From: Gorsachius magnificus
Lineage: Eukaryota > Chordata > Aves > Pelecaniformes > Ardeidae
NCBI GenBank assembly: GCA_034008185.1
Contig: CM067089.1
Coordinates: 24,958,213 to 25,022,212 of the forward strand
Direction: 5' to 3'
Length of the DNA: 64,000 nucleotides
The translations under genes were made by a program, and so were the position numbers. Below the pieces are notes generated by a model. It was given only the letters and a program-made list of their open reading frames with translations, did not search any database and was not told the DNA's origin. Within the stretch, counting starts at the first letter, position 1; the number at the start of each line of letters is the position of its first letter. Below are positions 35,501 to 48,205 of this stretch, one piece after another.

Positions 35501-38444
35501 AACAAATTACCTACAGTCGCTTTTTTCTGTAGAATGATTGGGTGAGATTTAAGGTGGAATCCGTGATTTTATGCCATTTCTATTGCTAAATTAGCAGAAA
35601 TTAATGTTTAAATTCAAATTACTCTGATTTCTGTTTTACTTACTCTGCGAACATTTTATGTGCTATTATTTTGGGATTATTGAGGGGGAATTTTTTTAAG
35701 AAAAATTTCCTTTTCTGAGTATTGGAATACTTTGTTGGAGTGCTGCAAAATAGTTTTCTGTCTTCCAATCTTACATTTTTTTCCCTACCCAGCATTCTCA
35801 CACAAATTGGTATGCTGATGTTTGCAACTCTGAGCTTGCCTTCTAACTATTGGAATAGTAACTGTTGAAGTCATTTGGTAGTACTCAAGAGTACTAATCA
35901 TCACAGCTTTTAGTTTGTCTTTCACTATTTTTGTGAAAATATTAGGAGCTTTTAAAGTTACATCCCCATCTGCATGCAAGTAATGTAAGAAACAAAATAG
36001 TCTCCATGTATGTGTAGGCTACTTTGAATCAGTTCATTGTCCACATCTTGATAGCTGCATAGACAAACTTGGGAATTTTGGAAGAATAAATATCCTCCTC
36101 CTTTAAACCAAGATCTCAGCTTGCTTGTACTAATTTTGCTTTGTTGTGGTTTCTTATGTCTTGGAATATATTTTTCAGTAGGATTCTCAGTGGTGGTTAG
36201 CAGATTCTTTTTCTTCCTGCCTAATTCTTCCAGATATCCTTTAGCTGACTTATCCATAGGAATCTCAAAACTATTTTAAACTGAAATTGTTATAAAAAAT
36301 TTCTAAGCATGTTATCTGTTTCTGAAATACAAGAGAGAATAGCAGAAGCTTTTCAAAAGGGTATTGGAAACATGCCTTCTGGGAGAGGAAACAAATCTTG
36401 AAGATTAAATTTCAGTAAAGTTGGCTGTAGGTCTTCTGGTGAAATGGGTAAGGGTGTAAGGGTAAGTCTTACTGATGTTTTGTCATTTTCAGAATTGCTA
36501 AAAGTGTCTCAGATGGTAAGTTTCAGGAGTAATTTCCTCTGATGCTTATTTTCTGGGGATTTTGTTTGGGTTTGTTGTCTATGATTCCTTAGAAATTCTC
36601 CAAGCCAAGTATGGATGCAGATGGCCTCCAGTAATTGCAAGGGATCTACGTAGTAGCTTTGTGGTGTAATCAAAGTTACCATAGAAAAGGAGCAATGTTT
36701 CCTATTTTGATTTAAGCTTGTCCAATACAAGCCTAAAACTTACCATGGATCACAAGTCACAGAAGATGCCTATATAACTTTATTACATCCAGGCTATATA
36801 TAGGCTATATTTATCTTCCTTTCATAGAGATACGTTTTTTCCTCAGTGGAGGATCCCTTTAACGTGAGCCCTGCATTATTTTTATTTTTCCTTGGATGTT
36901 TGAAAAATGAAACCTAAGGCCTGAGTAGTCTTCAAAACATAAATTTCAATCATAAACTAAGAACAGACAAAGTTTTAAATAGCTTGCACAACTTGCTTTG
37001 CTCTGTTATATATTTCTTTAGTAGTTTGGGACCTCCTGATGAACAGATTTTGTTCTGTGCCATCAGTTCTTATGGGCTTTGTTGTCTCTACCAGAATGCT
37101 GAGATTTTGGAAGAGTGCAGGGTGGGTATTCCACTTGTCTGTTTTGGTATGTTCTAATGATAGTATATTGCTTTGCAAACATGGGGAACTCCTCTGCTGC
37201 TCCATTTTGCTAACCTTTCTGATTGCTCTGTACTCAGTTCTTCTCAAATCACACCTGTGCTGCCTGACTGCCACCTTGGATGACCCAGTTTTGGACAGTT
37301 TTGCTGGCTTCCACTTTATTCCCACAAATTCTTCTAATCTGTGTGACTGCAAAAATGTTTCCTCTGCTTCCAGGTATCTTCTCTTACTTGATAGTGTGGT
37401 GCCTGCCAACCATATGTTTCTACAGCACCTAACTGTACTTTTGCCTTTTCTTTAAATCAATAGGACAGTTATTGCTTTCAATACATCAAGGTGGAACTTC
37501 TTCACAAATATGTGTTACTCTGTTTATTGCAAGTCTGTTGTAGATGGTGCATCTGTTGTCCACTTGCTATGTTAGAAAAGTGCATGCATACTTACTAGAG
37601 AGGGAAAAAAATGTAATGTGTTGCTGTTCTCTCCTCGTTAAAGCTGATCGGTCTAATATAAAAGAGTGCATGCTACAGTCATGAACTTTAAACTAGGAGG
37701 CTCAGGAATTTTTATGTTGCATAGGCAGACAAATAAAATATATTTTATATATCAGTAGAGGAGGAAGGTAAATACCATGGTATTTACTATAATTTATAAG
37801 CCCCATCAGTAATAAAAGTCTTGAAATGTATTAAACTTAAGCTGTATGTTAAGGACTTCGCCCTATTTTCTTGTTACTTCTCATGAATGCTTCACCAACC
37901 GTCATAGTCCTGTAAAGTGTAGTAATCGGAGGTCGTTGTGGAGAACTGTAATCAGAATAAAAACCAGTTTATGCTTTGTGGACAAATAATAATTAGTTGA
38001 CTAAGAAGAAGTAAAAAACATTACACAATTTCATGAAAGCCAAAAAGAGGGGACAAAAGTAGAGAAGGGTGAATGCTTGTCTTCATTATTAATATATGGT
38101 TTACTTTCAGTTCATGACTTCTGTAACACAGTGCTGTCCTTCTATTGAATGGTCTGAATATCCTTCTGGCATAGATTAGATTAATCCTTGTTTTAAATGT
38201 GAACAAATATACAGTTACTCCACTGGGGAGGAAATAGGATGACAGATAAAGAAGTTCATGTTTGGAAAGAGTAGAAAAGAGTTTTTTTATTGATATTGGC
38301 TTTGCATTTTGATAATGCTTTGTGATGCTTTCTTACTGCATGACTCCTGCAGGAGGGTGGTGGTGGGTTATGTGAAGACAAATGCTTGGGAATAAAAAGG
38401 CCCTTTTTTGCCAAAGCTGGAAGATGGTTCTGGCTCTTCTATTT

Positions 38445-38458
38445 CCCCCCCCCCCCCC
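38445..38458 (+). repeat. C14 homopolymer
   Basis: Fourteen C followed by GCCCC. It is G-rich on the minus strand and likely polymorphic. Confidence 0.85.
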
Positions 38459-39679
38459 GCCCCTTTCAAAGAAGTCCAAGGAAACTGCTGACACTGACAG
38501 AAGAGGAAAATATGATTTATGATGACATCATGTATTACCCAAGCAAATCTGTTTTGAGGAAGATTGTTTTTTTATGGTGTGTTGAAATAAAGAAATGGTG
38601 AATCATCTTTGAAGGCGTTTGGTTCAGATTCTTCTCCCTTCTATCACCACCACCCCACCCCTGCTTTTCCTTTTCTACTTTGTCCATCTTTGGGGGTCTT
38701 AACCTTCTACAGCTAGCATCAATATTGTTAAACAATTTATCTTCAATTGTTAAACATAGCTGTTTCATGTGGGTTGATGTTATGCAAGAATAATCTCTGC
38801 CATGTGGTGGGAGGCCATGCCCAGCTGCTGCTGAGTAGCATCGGTACTGATTTACTGGCTCCAACAACATTTCATTGCAAACTTTATTTGGAGGCAGTGT
38901 GTTTCCTTTGCTGAAGAACTGTAGCAGTCTCGTCTTCTAATGGAAGTTGGTTGTTTTCAAACAGTATTCCATTTATAGATACATGGCTTAGTTAAACTGG
39001 CCCCTGTCTGTTAAATGTGAATAACACAAGTCATAATATTTGTTCAGATGATGTTGTCATCAGCAACAGAGAAGAAAGCAGATGAATAAAATACAGACAA
39101 TATTCCAACATCGAATAGGTTAAAAAGAAAGCTAGCTGGTAAAGTTAGGTAGATTATGCTAGTTTTACAGATCATGCTAGGCAGTAAGGCTAAAAAGGAG
39201 TTGAGTTTAGTTATCTGAGTGGCAGGAAAGAGGTGATGACTTGGTGTAAGTCTTAGACTGTGACTTGAGCAAAATCCTCAGACCAAGTACCGGACAGCTG
39301 GGCTGAGACACGGGGGGAGCTGGGAGGCCAAGTGTCTGTTGCCTGCTGGGGGTACAAATGATTCCAGAGACCCAGATGTTCCAGAAACCTTGTAAAAGCC
39401 TTTTCATTTAAAGTTAGGTGAGAAATGGACATTTATGACTGTTTCATGAAGTTCTTTTAAGTTTGTCCTAGTTCTTAACTGCAAGGAAATACAAAATGTA
39501 CAAAAACAATTACGGAGAGGTCCAAATTGGGGCTTAATAAATGTTGCTTGATGCTTCTGTAGTCAATACTATTTAGCCAATTGCACTCTGCCTAATGTCT
39601 TGAGGGCCCCATGCATCCTTTTTACTAAAACAAAAGTAGTATAGATTTAAGTAGCTGTTTGTACAACACATCTTGTGCT

Positions 39680-39696
39680 AAAAAAAAAAAAAAAAA
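39680..39696 (+). repeat. A17 homopolymer
   Basis: Seventeen A without a recognisable retroposed body upstream. Confidence 0.85.
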
Positions 39697-40899
39697 GCAA
39701 GCCCCCAATGGTACAACCAAGTTCAAGGCAACTGTGAGGCCTGTATTCGTACTGAGCAATCCCTTGTTTTATGAATTTTTTTTCTTTCTTTTCCCCGTTG
39801 TGTAGATTGGGCCTTTGATATAAAGTAAGTATCTGAACTTTTTTCTTGTTATGCTTGGAATATGCCATGCATGCATTTGCTTTTCCAACTAACGCTGTTT
39901 TGAGGAGGGGCAGGGTTTGCAGGGGGACATAGTCTTTTCAGAAAGCATTTTGAAACTTGTGAGTTCTGTGTTGCATCAGGCAAGATGCTTCTGATCAGTT
40001 TGTCAGAAGTGTTTTGCCACTGCAGAAACACAGGAAGAGGAAGGTGCAGCTGTGTCCACAAAAGCAAAATCTGGAGCCTCATGGGTAAGTGGAAGTGTTG
40101 CCCATGAACAGGGCTTCAGGCTCACAGTGGATTCCTAGCACTTTGTTAGTGCAAAGCATCGCATCTCTTACCTTAACTTTGCCAGGATTCGGTGCTTTGC
40201 AGGGAGCTAAGAGTTAATGTATAGTACTTAATTTTTGTATAAAGCAGAGTTGATTGGGCCCCTTTCCCCCACTTTGAGCAGTGGTATGATCTATCTTACT
40301 TTGTAATTCTTGAAAATATTTTTTTTTTTTAATATGTTAGGCCTAAACCTTTTCCTCCTCCTCCTATTTTAAAAAACTAAACCTTGAATATAAATTGATT
40401 TACACCTCAGCTTTGGTAAGTATTTTTGAGAAATCTGGAGAAACTGATGCTTGCAGAAAAAAACTCAGTTTTTTCTTGGGGATACCCCGCATGTTGTGGA
40501 CACCACTGTGAAGATTGAGTCCTTGCAAACTTTCAGTTATCCTGTAACTTACTCAAGAGAATCTATATAAAGACTGCAGCAAAGTTGGTAAGAATCCTTT
40601 CATTGTCCATAGAAAACACGTGTATCAGCATAGCAGTAGTATACTCTGTCTATACTATAATGTAGACTGTCATGGCACCTGAAAAGTGACTGCTTTTTCA
40701 TCCAGTTAAATAATAGGCATATAGCATGCACTTAACAATGTTCTTAATTGTTTTGTAATACAGGAATGGGATTAATGTCCTTACGTGCTTTGCTGAGTCA
40801 AGATCTTGGTGGATTCCTGTACTCATGCTTCATGGTGTTAACTCTCTACTAGTGTTCGTTCTTTCTGTTAATAGCGATAAAGTCACAAAGCAATTATAC

Positions 40900-42420
40900 T
40901 CCCACACACTGTCCTTTAATAACCTTTTTCATTTGTCAGAGTGCATTAAGCCCTTTCAAATTTTTACAGACAAGCTATTGGTCTTCATGAACTAATAGAG
41001 TGCTCTGATGTGCCAGCTCATCTGACTTGCCAAATTGCTGGTGGTTCAGAGGGGAGCTCACTTCAGTTTAAAGAAATATTTTACACCTCTTTCTATTACA
41101 GCAAAGGACTTTCAAATAAGATTAAAACCTGACTTAGCTACAATCAACAAATGATATTCATTTGAACCATCTCAGCCTTCCAGTCCTGCAAAGCTTATGT
41201 TTTAAGCTTTTCAATTGTGTTTGGATGTGAATGTAATTTATGTTAAACTAGGAAACACATAATGATGTTCATGTGCTAAATCGTGGTGGGCTTATCATAA
41301 AGCATGTATTTATGGTGCTACACCTCTGTGCATTTGGGGCTTCAGACACTGCTGGTTATACTAAAAAGTTATAACTCAATGTGATTCTGTCTTCTCCAAT
41401 TATTTTGTTTCTTAAATTAGTGTTATATCTACAAGATGCCAAGGTGTATTCCTCGTAGTAGTTACCAGCATGAAGTGGATATTTGGGGTTGACATATTCT
41501 TAGGTTACCTGCTATAAAGGAAAGTACATGAGAGGGAAAGAGAGCAACTGCCTGTAAAACTGTATAGTACTTTGTGAACTGTCTAGTGTTAAGGATTAAA
41601 AAATGCGATAGTTCTATTGCAGTTGTGGTAATTTATATACATTTCCCTTCACTCCTGACAACACCTTCAACAGATAGAGAGCTCTGATGCTTAGGGTACG
41701 TATTGCATTTCTACTTCAGGGATTGCTTTCCCCTTGGTTAGATCCTGTTGAAGTCTGATGGATCAGTTTTACTTTGTAGATGTGTACACTCCAGTATTCT
41801 GTTCTTGGGTACACAAGGAGACAGATTAAGTATGTAGAAGCCAGTCAAATAAACATGCTTTGCTAACCTCTGACTCGAGCTGAGATATGGCAATGTATAC
41901 AGTTTGTAATAAAAGTAGCCTGTGTTCTTTTGAAATATTCAAATGTATTTTTAGCGTTGTTACTGCTTAGAAATAAAGCTTTACCATAATCTGCATCCCA
42001 CATTTCTAGCTATTCTGACAGGGTTAGACTAGAGACTATGTATGTCGTTAATGAACAATATAATTCACAGGGAATGCATTTAAATTAGCAGGTAAGCAAC
42101 CATTACAAAAAATTATTGACTTTGATGGAAGTCTTTCATATTGTAGTCTCTGATACCTTCTTCGAAGCAAACATTATTTCTTTTTTTTTTTAATTGCTTA
42201 CCCCACCTGTGCTACTTTATTATTGTAACAAACTGGGTAAACTATCTGGCAGAGATATTTGATTGTTATGTTGCTGCTGTTTCTGTTACATCTTTGCGCT
42301 CTCTGCTGCTTGCACGAATATGCCCATGTATATATTCTGCTGGAATTCTGTCTCATTATTAAGCTGTTAGTCTCAATATTGTGTGTGTGGCTTTTATTTT
42401 TATTTTACAAATATCCATCT
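40900..42420 (+). promoter_or_regulatory. Candidate conserved enhancer block(s)
   Basis: A largely repeat-free interval with dense short motifs typical of conserved non-coding DNA. Examples are CATTTGTCAGAGTGCATTAA (40931-40950), a run with GATTAAAACC and ACAATCAACAAATGATATTC (about 41120-41160), and CATTTAAATTAGCAGG (42078-42093). A T-tract interrupts it at 42180-42191. Function is inferred from texture only. Confidence 0.28.
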
Positions 42421-45400
42421 GGCAACTGAAGACAAGTATTTTGTTGATGGATTAGAAAGGTTCAAGGTTCTTGAAGTTTGCACGTCCTGTGAAAAAGACA
42501 GGTCAATTTTTTCACTCTGGGCATCTGTCTCTCATAAACTCATAAATTGCTCTTGAAGCTTGATAGAAAAAAATACTGAAGGCAACATCATATTTAAGAG
42601 TTTAAATGTGCTGATTGGAGTGTCTGAGAGTCTAACCTCAGGCAAAAGGTCTCCAGTTCAGTCTTTCTGAGTGATGTGGAGTGGTCCACTGTTAATAATT
42701 TAGTTTTGAGACTTACTAAATGAAAAATAGGAGACTCATAGCATCGGTATCACTGTTGATCTTCCCTAGAAAATATGTGCTTGTATTTTGATGTATGTTT
42801 CCATTCTTTACACACTTAACTGTTCTCTATTGTAGCCACTGCATCTGAATTTTTTTTCTTAATGAGCAATGATTTTATATCTACAGAACACATAGCTTGC
42901 CCTGCAGGACCTTATGTTCATTTTTAGTCTGCTCTGTTTGTGTAGTAAATAAAAAATGGGTAACATTCTGCCATTAGCCATTTATATGCATCACTCCTGA
43001 CCATGCTTTGTGAGTAATCTGCTGAAGAGTGTGCATGTCTTCAATTTGTAGCAAAATGGGGCCTGGATTAATTTCATATTTTAAATTAACCTAAATGTGT
43101 TACTTTTTTGTTTAAACTTCACCTGATTTTTTTTTTTGGTGAATTAAAGGAGATGTGGCAATTAATTTGTGGGAAAACCAGAACCACAGTCCACTTTGTC
43201 TAACAAACTATTGCCAAAAGTGGTGGGTACTAACTATGGTGGAGGAAGAAATTCTGTAAGAAACAGTGGAGAGGGAATTTAATCACAGGAAACTTCCCCT
43301 TTCTTCAGAAGTGTTTTGGATGGAACCTTTGTTTAAACAAGGTTTTTGATGGCTGTGTAAAATCAACATGCTATAGGTTTAGATCCAATCCTTGTCAGAT
43401 GTGAGTGTGTTGTACTTCAGTCTCCCATTTTAGTAGGTAGAAGAGATGAAATGCAGGACTGATCATCTCTAGATTGTCTCCTGCAGTTCTAAAGCTTGTT
43501 TGTTTAATAAAGATCTTGCATCATTCTTAATACAGGATCAATATTTTGCATTTTAGAACTTCAGAGGCAATTTTGGCAATGATCTGTAGGGCAGAATATT
43601 CTACCGCATTTCTTGTGTAGCCTGGGTGACTGTTCAGTGAGGAGGTTTGTTTTCTTAGCAAAACATGACATCAAATGTGCAAAAAAAAGTTTAAAAAAGT
43701 TTTTTTATTCTCTGAAAACAGGTGTATTTTCCAAAATAGTTTATAGTTTTCATAGATTTTACAGATGAACACTAATTCTTCTGAAGGTAAATAATTATGT
43801 AGGTAGTCATTAGCTTGCTGAAGAGCTTTTTTTTTTTTTTTAAAGTGATTGCTAATATGAGAGTTGAACAGCTGCTATAAGATGTATCGCTCATCCAAAG
43901 CTCTTAAGAGTGCAGAAACAGTAGTGAGGAAACAACCTTTTCTTCCACTGGTGATTACATTACTACTTTTAAAACCTCGTTCGGGTTGACTTTCTATATT
44001 GCTTTTCTTCAAGATGTTTCCCATTAAGTACAAAGACATGTCCTGGATAGAATCTTGACATTTTATAAATTATTTAAAGTAAGAGAGACTCTTTTGAAAC
44101 TAATATAATTCTTCAAAAGTACCTCTTAATACCCAGCCTACATTTGGGGTCTGTATTTAGAATAACTCTGAAGGTCAGGTTTTACGTGCTTGTATTCTAG
44201 ATCCGTGTTGAAAAAATATAAAACAGCTAGTGAGGCTCAAAAGTTTTAAACTCTAAGCATTTACCTTTGGAAATGGAATGAACTTTGGTAGTAGCTACTA
44301 TCTTGCTTACATAGTGTTCACTAAAATAAAGATTTATAAAACTGAGCATTTAAAAATTGTTCTTAAGCTTCCTCAGATCATGATAACCTAGTTTAGCTGT
44401 ACTATTCTGAAACCGGTGCTCAAACAGAAGAGGAGGGAGGGGGTAATTGGGCAATCACTGTGGCTCCAGGAGGTACTGGTTTTGTCCTTGTTAAAGGGTG
44501 TGTTTTGCCTTCTAATTGCCTCAGAAGTGTTACTGCCTGTGCCTGGCACTTGCTGATCTACATAGAACATATAACTGAACTACATAGAATATGTTTTTAA
44601 CATTTTTCTGACAAACACATATACACTGATTTCCCCCTGCTCCCAAATTGTCTCTGGAGGCTCACTTGATTTCAGTCTTTTTAGGGCACTGTACCATGTG
44701 GTAATTTTGACTTTTTTTTTTTTTTAAATGTAAGTTACAAAATAGAAGCCGCATGCTTTCTGTTTTAGTCTGATCATCAGAGCACTACTTAGATTTTTGT
44801 TGCTGTGCACTCCTCTTGATTTTTTTTCCCATCTGCAGCTTTTATGCTTTCTACCTCTCATTTAAAATATACTTAAAAAACTGAATAATTCTGAGTGAGA
44901 TGTCTGTAAATCAATAGACAGCATTTCCATGTCAGTGTACCAGGCTTTCTCTTTAAATAAAAAGAGTGTGTTCATGGTTTGGTAGGGGGAATAAAACTTT
45001 CTCCATAGAGAAGGGGAAGTATATTTTTTCACAACTGAAGATGATTAGGTTGTTTTAGTTAAGTTAGGTCCTCACATTAGCTATTTAAAAGCGCATCAGG
45101 AAAGTACACAGTGCGCTTTGCCTGTCTCTTCATTTCCTTAGAAGTTAAAGAATGCGTAGAACAGGACTCTCTCATTTTATTTGGTACTTAATACTCTAAA
45201 ATTAGAGCAGGGTTACCAGGACTCCCAGTATGAGAGGTGAGAAGGTAACGAGACAAATTTCTTCTCCTGATTTTGGAGATTGTTTTTGTATGCATAAAAG
45301 TGAATTTTCTTAAGGCATTCAGTCATGTTCCAGCTTTGCTATTGTGGTATATGAAGCATACTGTAAAATCAGACAAATCAACCCTGGGTTTTGGCAAACT

Positions 45401-46353
45401 GAGATGCCTCAGGGCATATTTGGGCTGCTTCTGAGACATGTGGAGCAGTCTGAGGTAGCTTCTTGAACATGTAGGCTGCAGAGGTCAAAGAGCACATCAA
45501 GGCTGCCTTCAATCTTGGCTTCCTATTCAGTCTTCTGGAAGAAGTATTCACAGTGTCTACGTAAGGAAATCGTAACAAGTGGCTTGAATACTTCCTATCG
45601 ATTAAAAAAAAATCTGGTGTCACAAACAAATCTGTTGAAATGAAGAAGTCAAATGTCTAAGGAACCATGGAGTATCAAGATACTTATTTTTATCCCAGTG
45701 ATGTTTTTTGGCTGTCACTTCCACATATTGCTCTTTGTAACTGTGCTGACAGGCTGAAAAGAAAACTGTGTCTCTAATGTACAAAACTGGTAATCTAGGT
45801 AGAACTTGTAAGCCCTGTTCTCTCAAATCAAAGCACAGAACTTAATTCCTCTTCAAGAAAACAACAAACTCTGCATCTCTGTTCCCACTTTTAACTTATT
45901 TTTTCATTCCAGTCGGTGAAACAGAAAAGAATATTGGATACTGGAAGGGACCTTATCTGGATGTATCTTAAAGATAGATCCTGAAATCTGGTTGCCATGT
46001 CATTATTTCAGCTGCTGCCTTTCTTTTCTGTCTCCCTCTTCCCCAGTGAGATTGGCCCGAGTGTAATATTTCTGAATGTTATGGGAAGTGGCTCCATCCT
46101 TTTCACAGTAAAGCATTTCAAACAGCAGCGATATAACTATTACTTGACATTTAGGCTGAGCCTGTACCTCCTTGGCTTCATGCAGGTGTTTTCTTATTTT
46201 CCTAAAGCCTAAAAGGACTTTCTTGAAGGCTAATTGCACTTCACTGCTAGACCCTTTATTTTGCTACCATTTCTTATTCTCATCTTCCCTATTTTTTTCC
46301 AACTATTTGACTCTCAAAAAAAAAAAAAAATAGAAAAATCTGATGGCTGAGAT
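42421..46353 (+). other. LRMDA intron 2, unique segment
   Basis: AT-rich sequence with T-runs (43827-43841, 44711-44725) and A14 (about 46317-46330). A minus-strand open frame of 83 codons (45378-45629) lacks splice or family support. I see no gene. Confidence 0.5.
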
Positions 46354-46449
46354 AGTCATAGGATCGTTTAGGTTGGAAAAAGGCCTTTAAGATCATCAAG
46401 TTCAACCAATTTGCACAGCCAAACTAGCCAAACCTTCTCATCCCCCCCA
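46354..46449 (-). mobile_element. CR1 LINE 3'-end fragment
   Basis: On the + strand it reads AGTCATAGGATCGTTTAGGT, TGGAAAAAGGCCTTTAAGAT, CATCAAGTTCAACC. This is the reverse complement of a common CR1 3' terminus that ends in the ATTCTATG-like tail. Only about 95 bp remain, diverged, and from a different subfamily than the copies at 26966 and 62646. Confidence 0.75.
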
Positions 46450-47959
46450 TAATCATAAGGTTGATTAGCCAAAGAATGATGAATAAGAAAATGTGGATGT
46501 TGAATACATTACTTAACCTCTCTTTGCCCTACACTTGCATTTGTAAAATAGAGATTGAAATACTAAACCACACAGAACGCTGAAGCTTAATGCATGTTGG
46601 TAAATCGCTTACAATTGCCAAAGATACTACAAAAATACGTTAATGTTATCTGAATTATGTAATTGTTTGGTCAAAAAATAGAATCAAATGTGTTCATGCT
46701 TGTGCCGCTGACTTTACGGTTCAGCATATTGTTTTCCAGCTGTGATGATCTTACAATATGCTAAAGTTGGTAGGGGTCTGTGTTTTGATAGCACTGGTGC
46801 AGCATTTCATCATTAATCAAAGACAAAAACATTTCTGGTCCAAGAATTACAAAGCATGTTATGTGCTTGCTTCATAGAGTTAAATTTCTCTTCCCTCATT
46901 CCCCAAGTAAATTGCAAATTAACACTAATAAATCACACGGCAGCAGTTGGTAAGAAGTGATAATATTTTAATAATTAAATAGTTCTTTTCACCTCCCCCC
47001 TTCCTTTTTTATGTGGTGATTTTCTAGACTCAAAATCAGCGTGTCTCATGCAGGCTACCTGTAATATATAGTTGTTTCAAATCAGCTTTACTTACTGAGC
47101 TTTTCTAGTAATGGAGCTCTGTCAGCAAAAAGCATATGCACCAGCAAATGATGAACGATGGACTTGTGTCAAATGGAAGCTTGAAAGGTGCTTCTGTCGT
47201 TAGATGGATTAGTCTGAACCAGGAGTTCAAAACTCCTCAAGTGTAATTGTTTCAGAGAAAAGGTATCCCTGGATTGATAGAGGAGGGTGAGCACTGAGAG
47301 TCGGAGGAAGAACTGCTTCATCAGATGAAAGTGAGGGTTTACTAATCCACAAGAAGGATAGGCTTTGTTGTCACGAGATTGCTTGCTTCTCTGCGAGTTT
47401 CTTTTTTTTTTCATGTGAAATTTGTAAAGATTTAACTTCATGTCAGTGAAAGGTACTGATATTTTGGGATTTTTCTTATAAAAAATAGTAAGATTAATTC
47501 CAGTTATGTGGCTATTAGCAACAGTAATTTCAAAATATTGTTATGTTTTCCATACACTTTCTAAAAATGTTGGTTCTTGTTTCAGTAGTCGTTATGTTAG
47601 CTATGAAACCTCTTTAATCTGCTGCAGTTGTTCTATCAGTTACAGGCTGATTAAGATAATTAGGGATGACTATTTCAATGCAAGACATTCATGTGTAAAC
47701 TGTCTGTAAATTGTAATTTTATATAAATAGTATTTGGATACTGTAGTTCATTGTTAAATGTATTGTGCTCTCATGTTGTTACTGTGTAAATCTCATTGGG
47801 AAGAAAAAATATACAGGGGAAGAAATTTACATTAGGAATTAAACTTTTGAAATATTTTTCCTAATTTTTATATATCGTTTTGGCTGTGCTATAAATGGGT
47901 GTGCCCTAAGAGTGTTCAACAAAAGAATAACTATAAGCCAGGGAGGCTTTCACTGCTTC
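46450..47959 (+). other. LRMDA intron 2, unique segment
   Basis: AT-rich unique DNA. It contains a 10-bp perfect inverted repeat (46723-46732 and 46753-46762) and a repeat-free stretch (46690-46960) that may be regulatory. No gene is supported on the + strand. Confidence 0.5.
46723..46762. repeat. Perfect 10-bp inverted repeat with 20-bp loop
   Basis: AGCATATTGT and ACAATATGCT are exact reverse complements. Pairing does not extend beyond the 10 bp, so the stem is too short for a microRNA precursor. AGCATATT also resembles a POU-type half site. Confidence 0.7.
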
Positions 47960-48205
47960 TCAGTCTTTCCGTTGTGCCAGTTTTTCCTTCTCTTCTGCTT
48001 CTTTGCAATTGTTAGCCTTCATGTGAACTGAAAGGTACTTCAAAACACTGGAAGAAAATAGTCTGAAAGCTTCACGCGCATTTGCTTCATAGTAAAGAGA
48101 AGCGAAGAAGTTGAAGACTTTTTCCACTGACAGGTGTTTGTGTGTCAGAGCAATGAATGCTTTTGATGGCAAACCCACTTGCTTTTCTTCATTGTACTCT
48201 TCTTT
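47960..48205 (-). CDS. Possible terminal coding exon or retrocopy fragment, unrecognised family
   Basis: On the minus strand, a pyrimidine tract and acceptor (CTTTTTTTCTCTATTATATTTAG) precede an 81-codon frame that ends in TGA. It starts KEEYNEEKQVGLPSKAF and continues through ...VEKVFNFFASLYYEANAREA to a charged tail ending EEKEKLAQRKD. The composition (alternating hydrophobic and charged residues, varied wobble bases, a GCG-CGT pair in CpG-poor DNA) looks like genuine protein, mostly alpha-helical. The codon directly before the putative exon is an in-frame TAG, so the frame cannot simply extend upstream. There is no ATG at the start; the nearest in-frame ATG is deep inside. I do not recognise the family, and I found no clear partner exon in the higher coordinates and no nearby AATAAA. 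It may be the last exon of an antisense gene nested in LRMDA intron 2, a fragment of a processed pseudogene, or chance. Confidence 0.3.
   Translation of the reverse strand, partial: KEEYNEEKQVGLPSKAFIALTHKHLSVEKVFNFFASLYYEANAREAFRLFSSSVLKYLSVHMKANNCKEAEEKEKLAQRKD

Larger units (their letters stand above)
32561..40899 (+). other. LRMDA intron 2, unique segment
   Basis: More than 8 kb of AT-rich sequence. The longest frames are an overlapping opposite-strand pair at 36975-37455 (144 and 138 codons) and minus-strand frames at 35785-36257 and 36509-36730. They have no recognised domain and about the length expected by chance in a window this size. Simple repeats include C14 (38445-38458) and A17 (39680-39696). 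No interspersed repeat was recognised. Confidence 0.5.

Noticed and set aside
36975..37455. Overlapping opposite-strand frames of 144 and 138 codons, with further minus-strand frames at 35785-36257 and 36509-36730
   Set aside because: They looked like a possible decayed retrogene, but no family, poly(A) tail or consistent frame order was seen, and one or so frames of this length are expected by chance in 64 kb.
45378..45629. Minus-strand frame of 83 codons, 2.3 kb beyond the antisense candidate exon
   Set aside because: There is no recognisable family, and no acceptor or donor pairing that would link it to 47960-48205.
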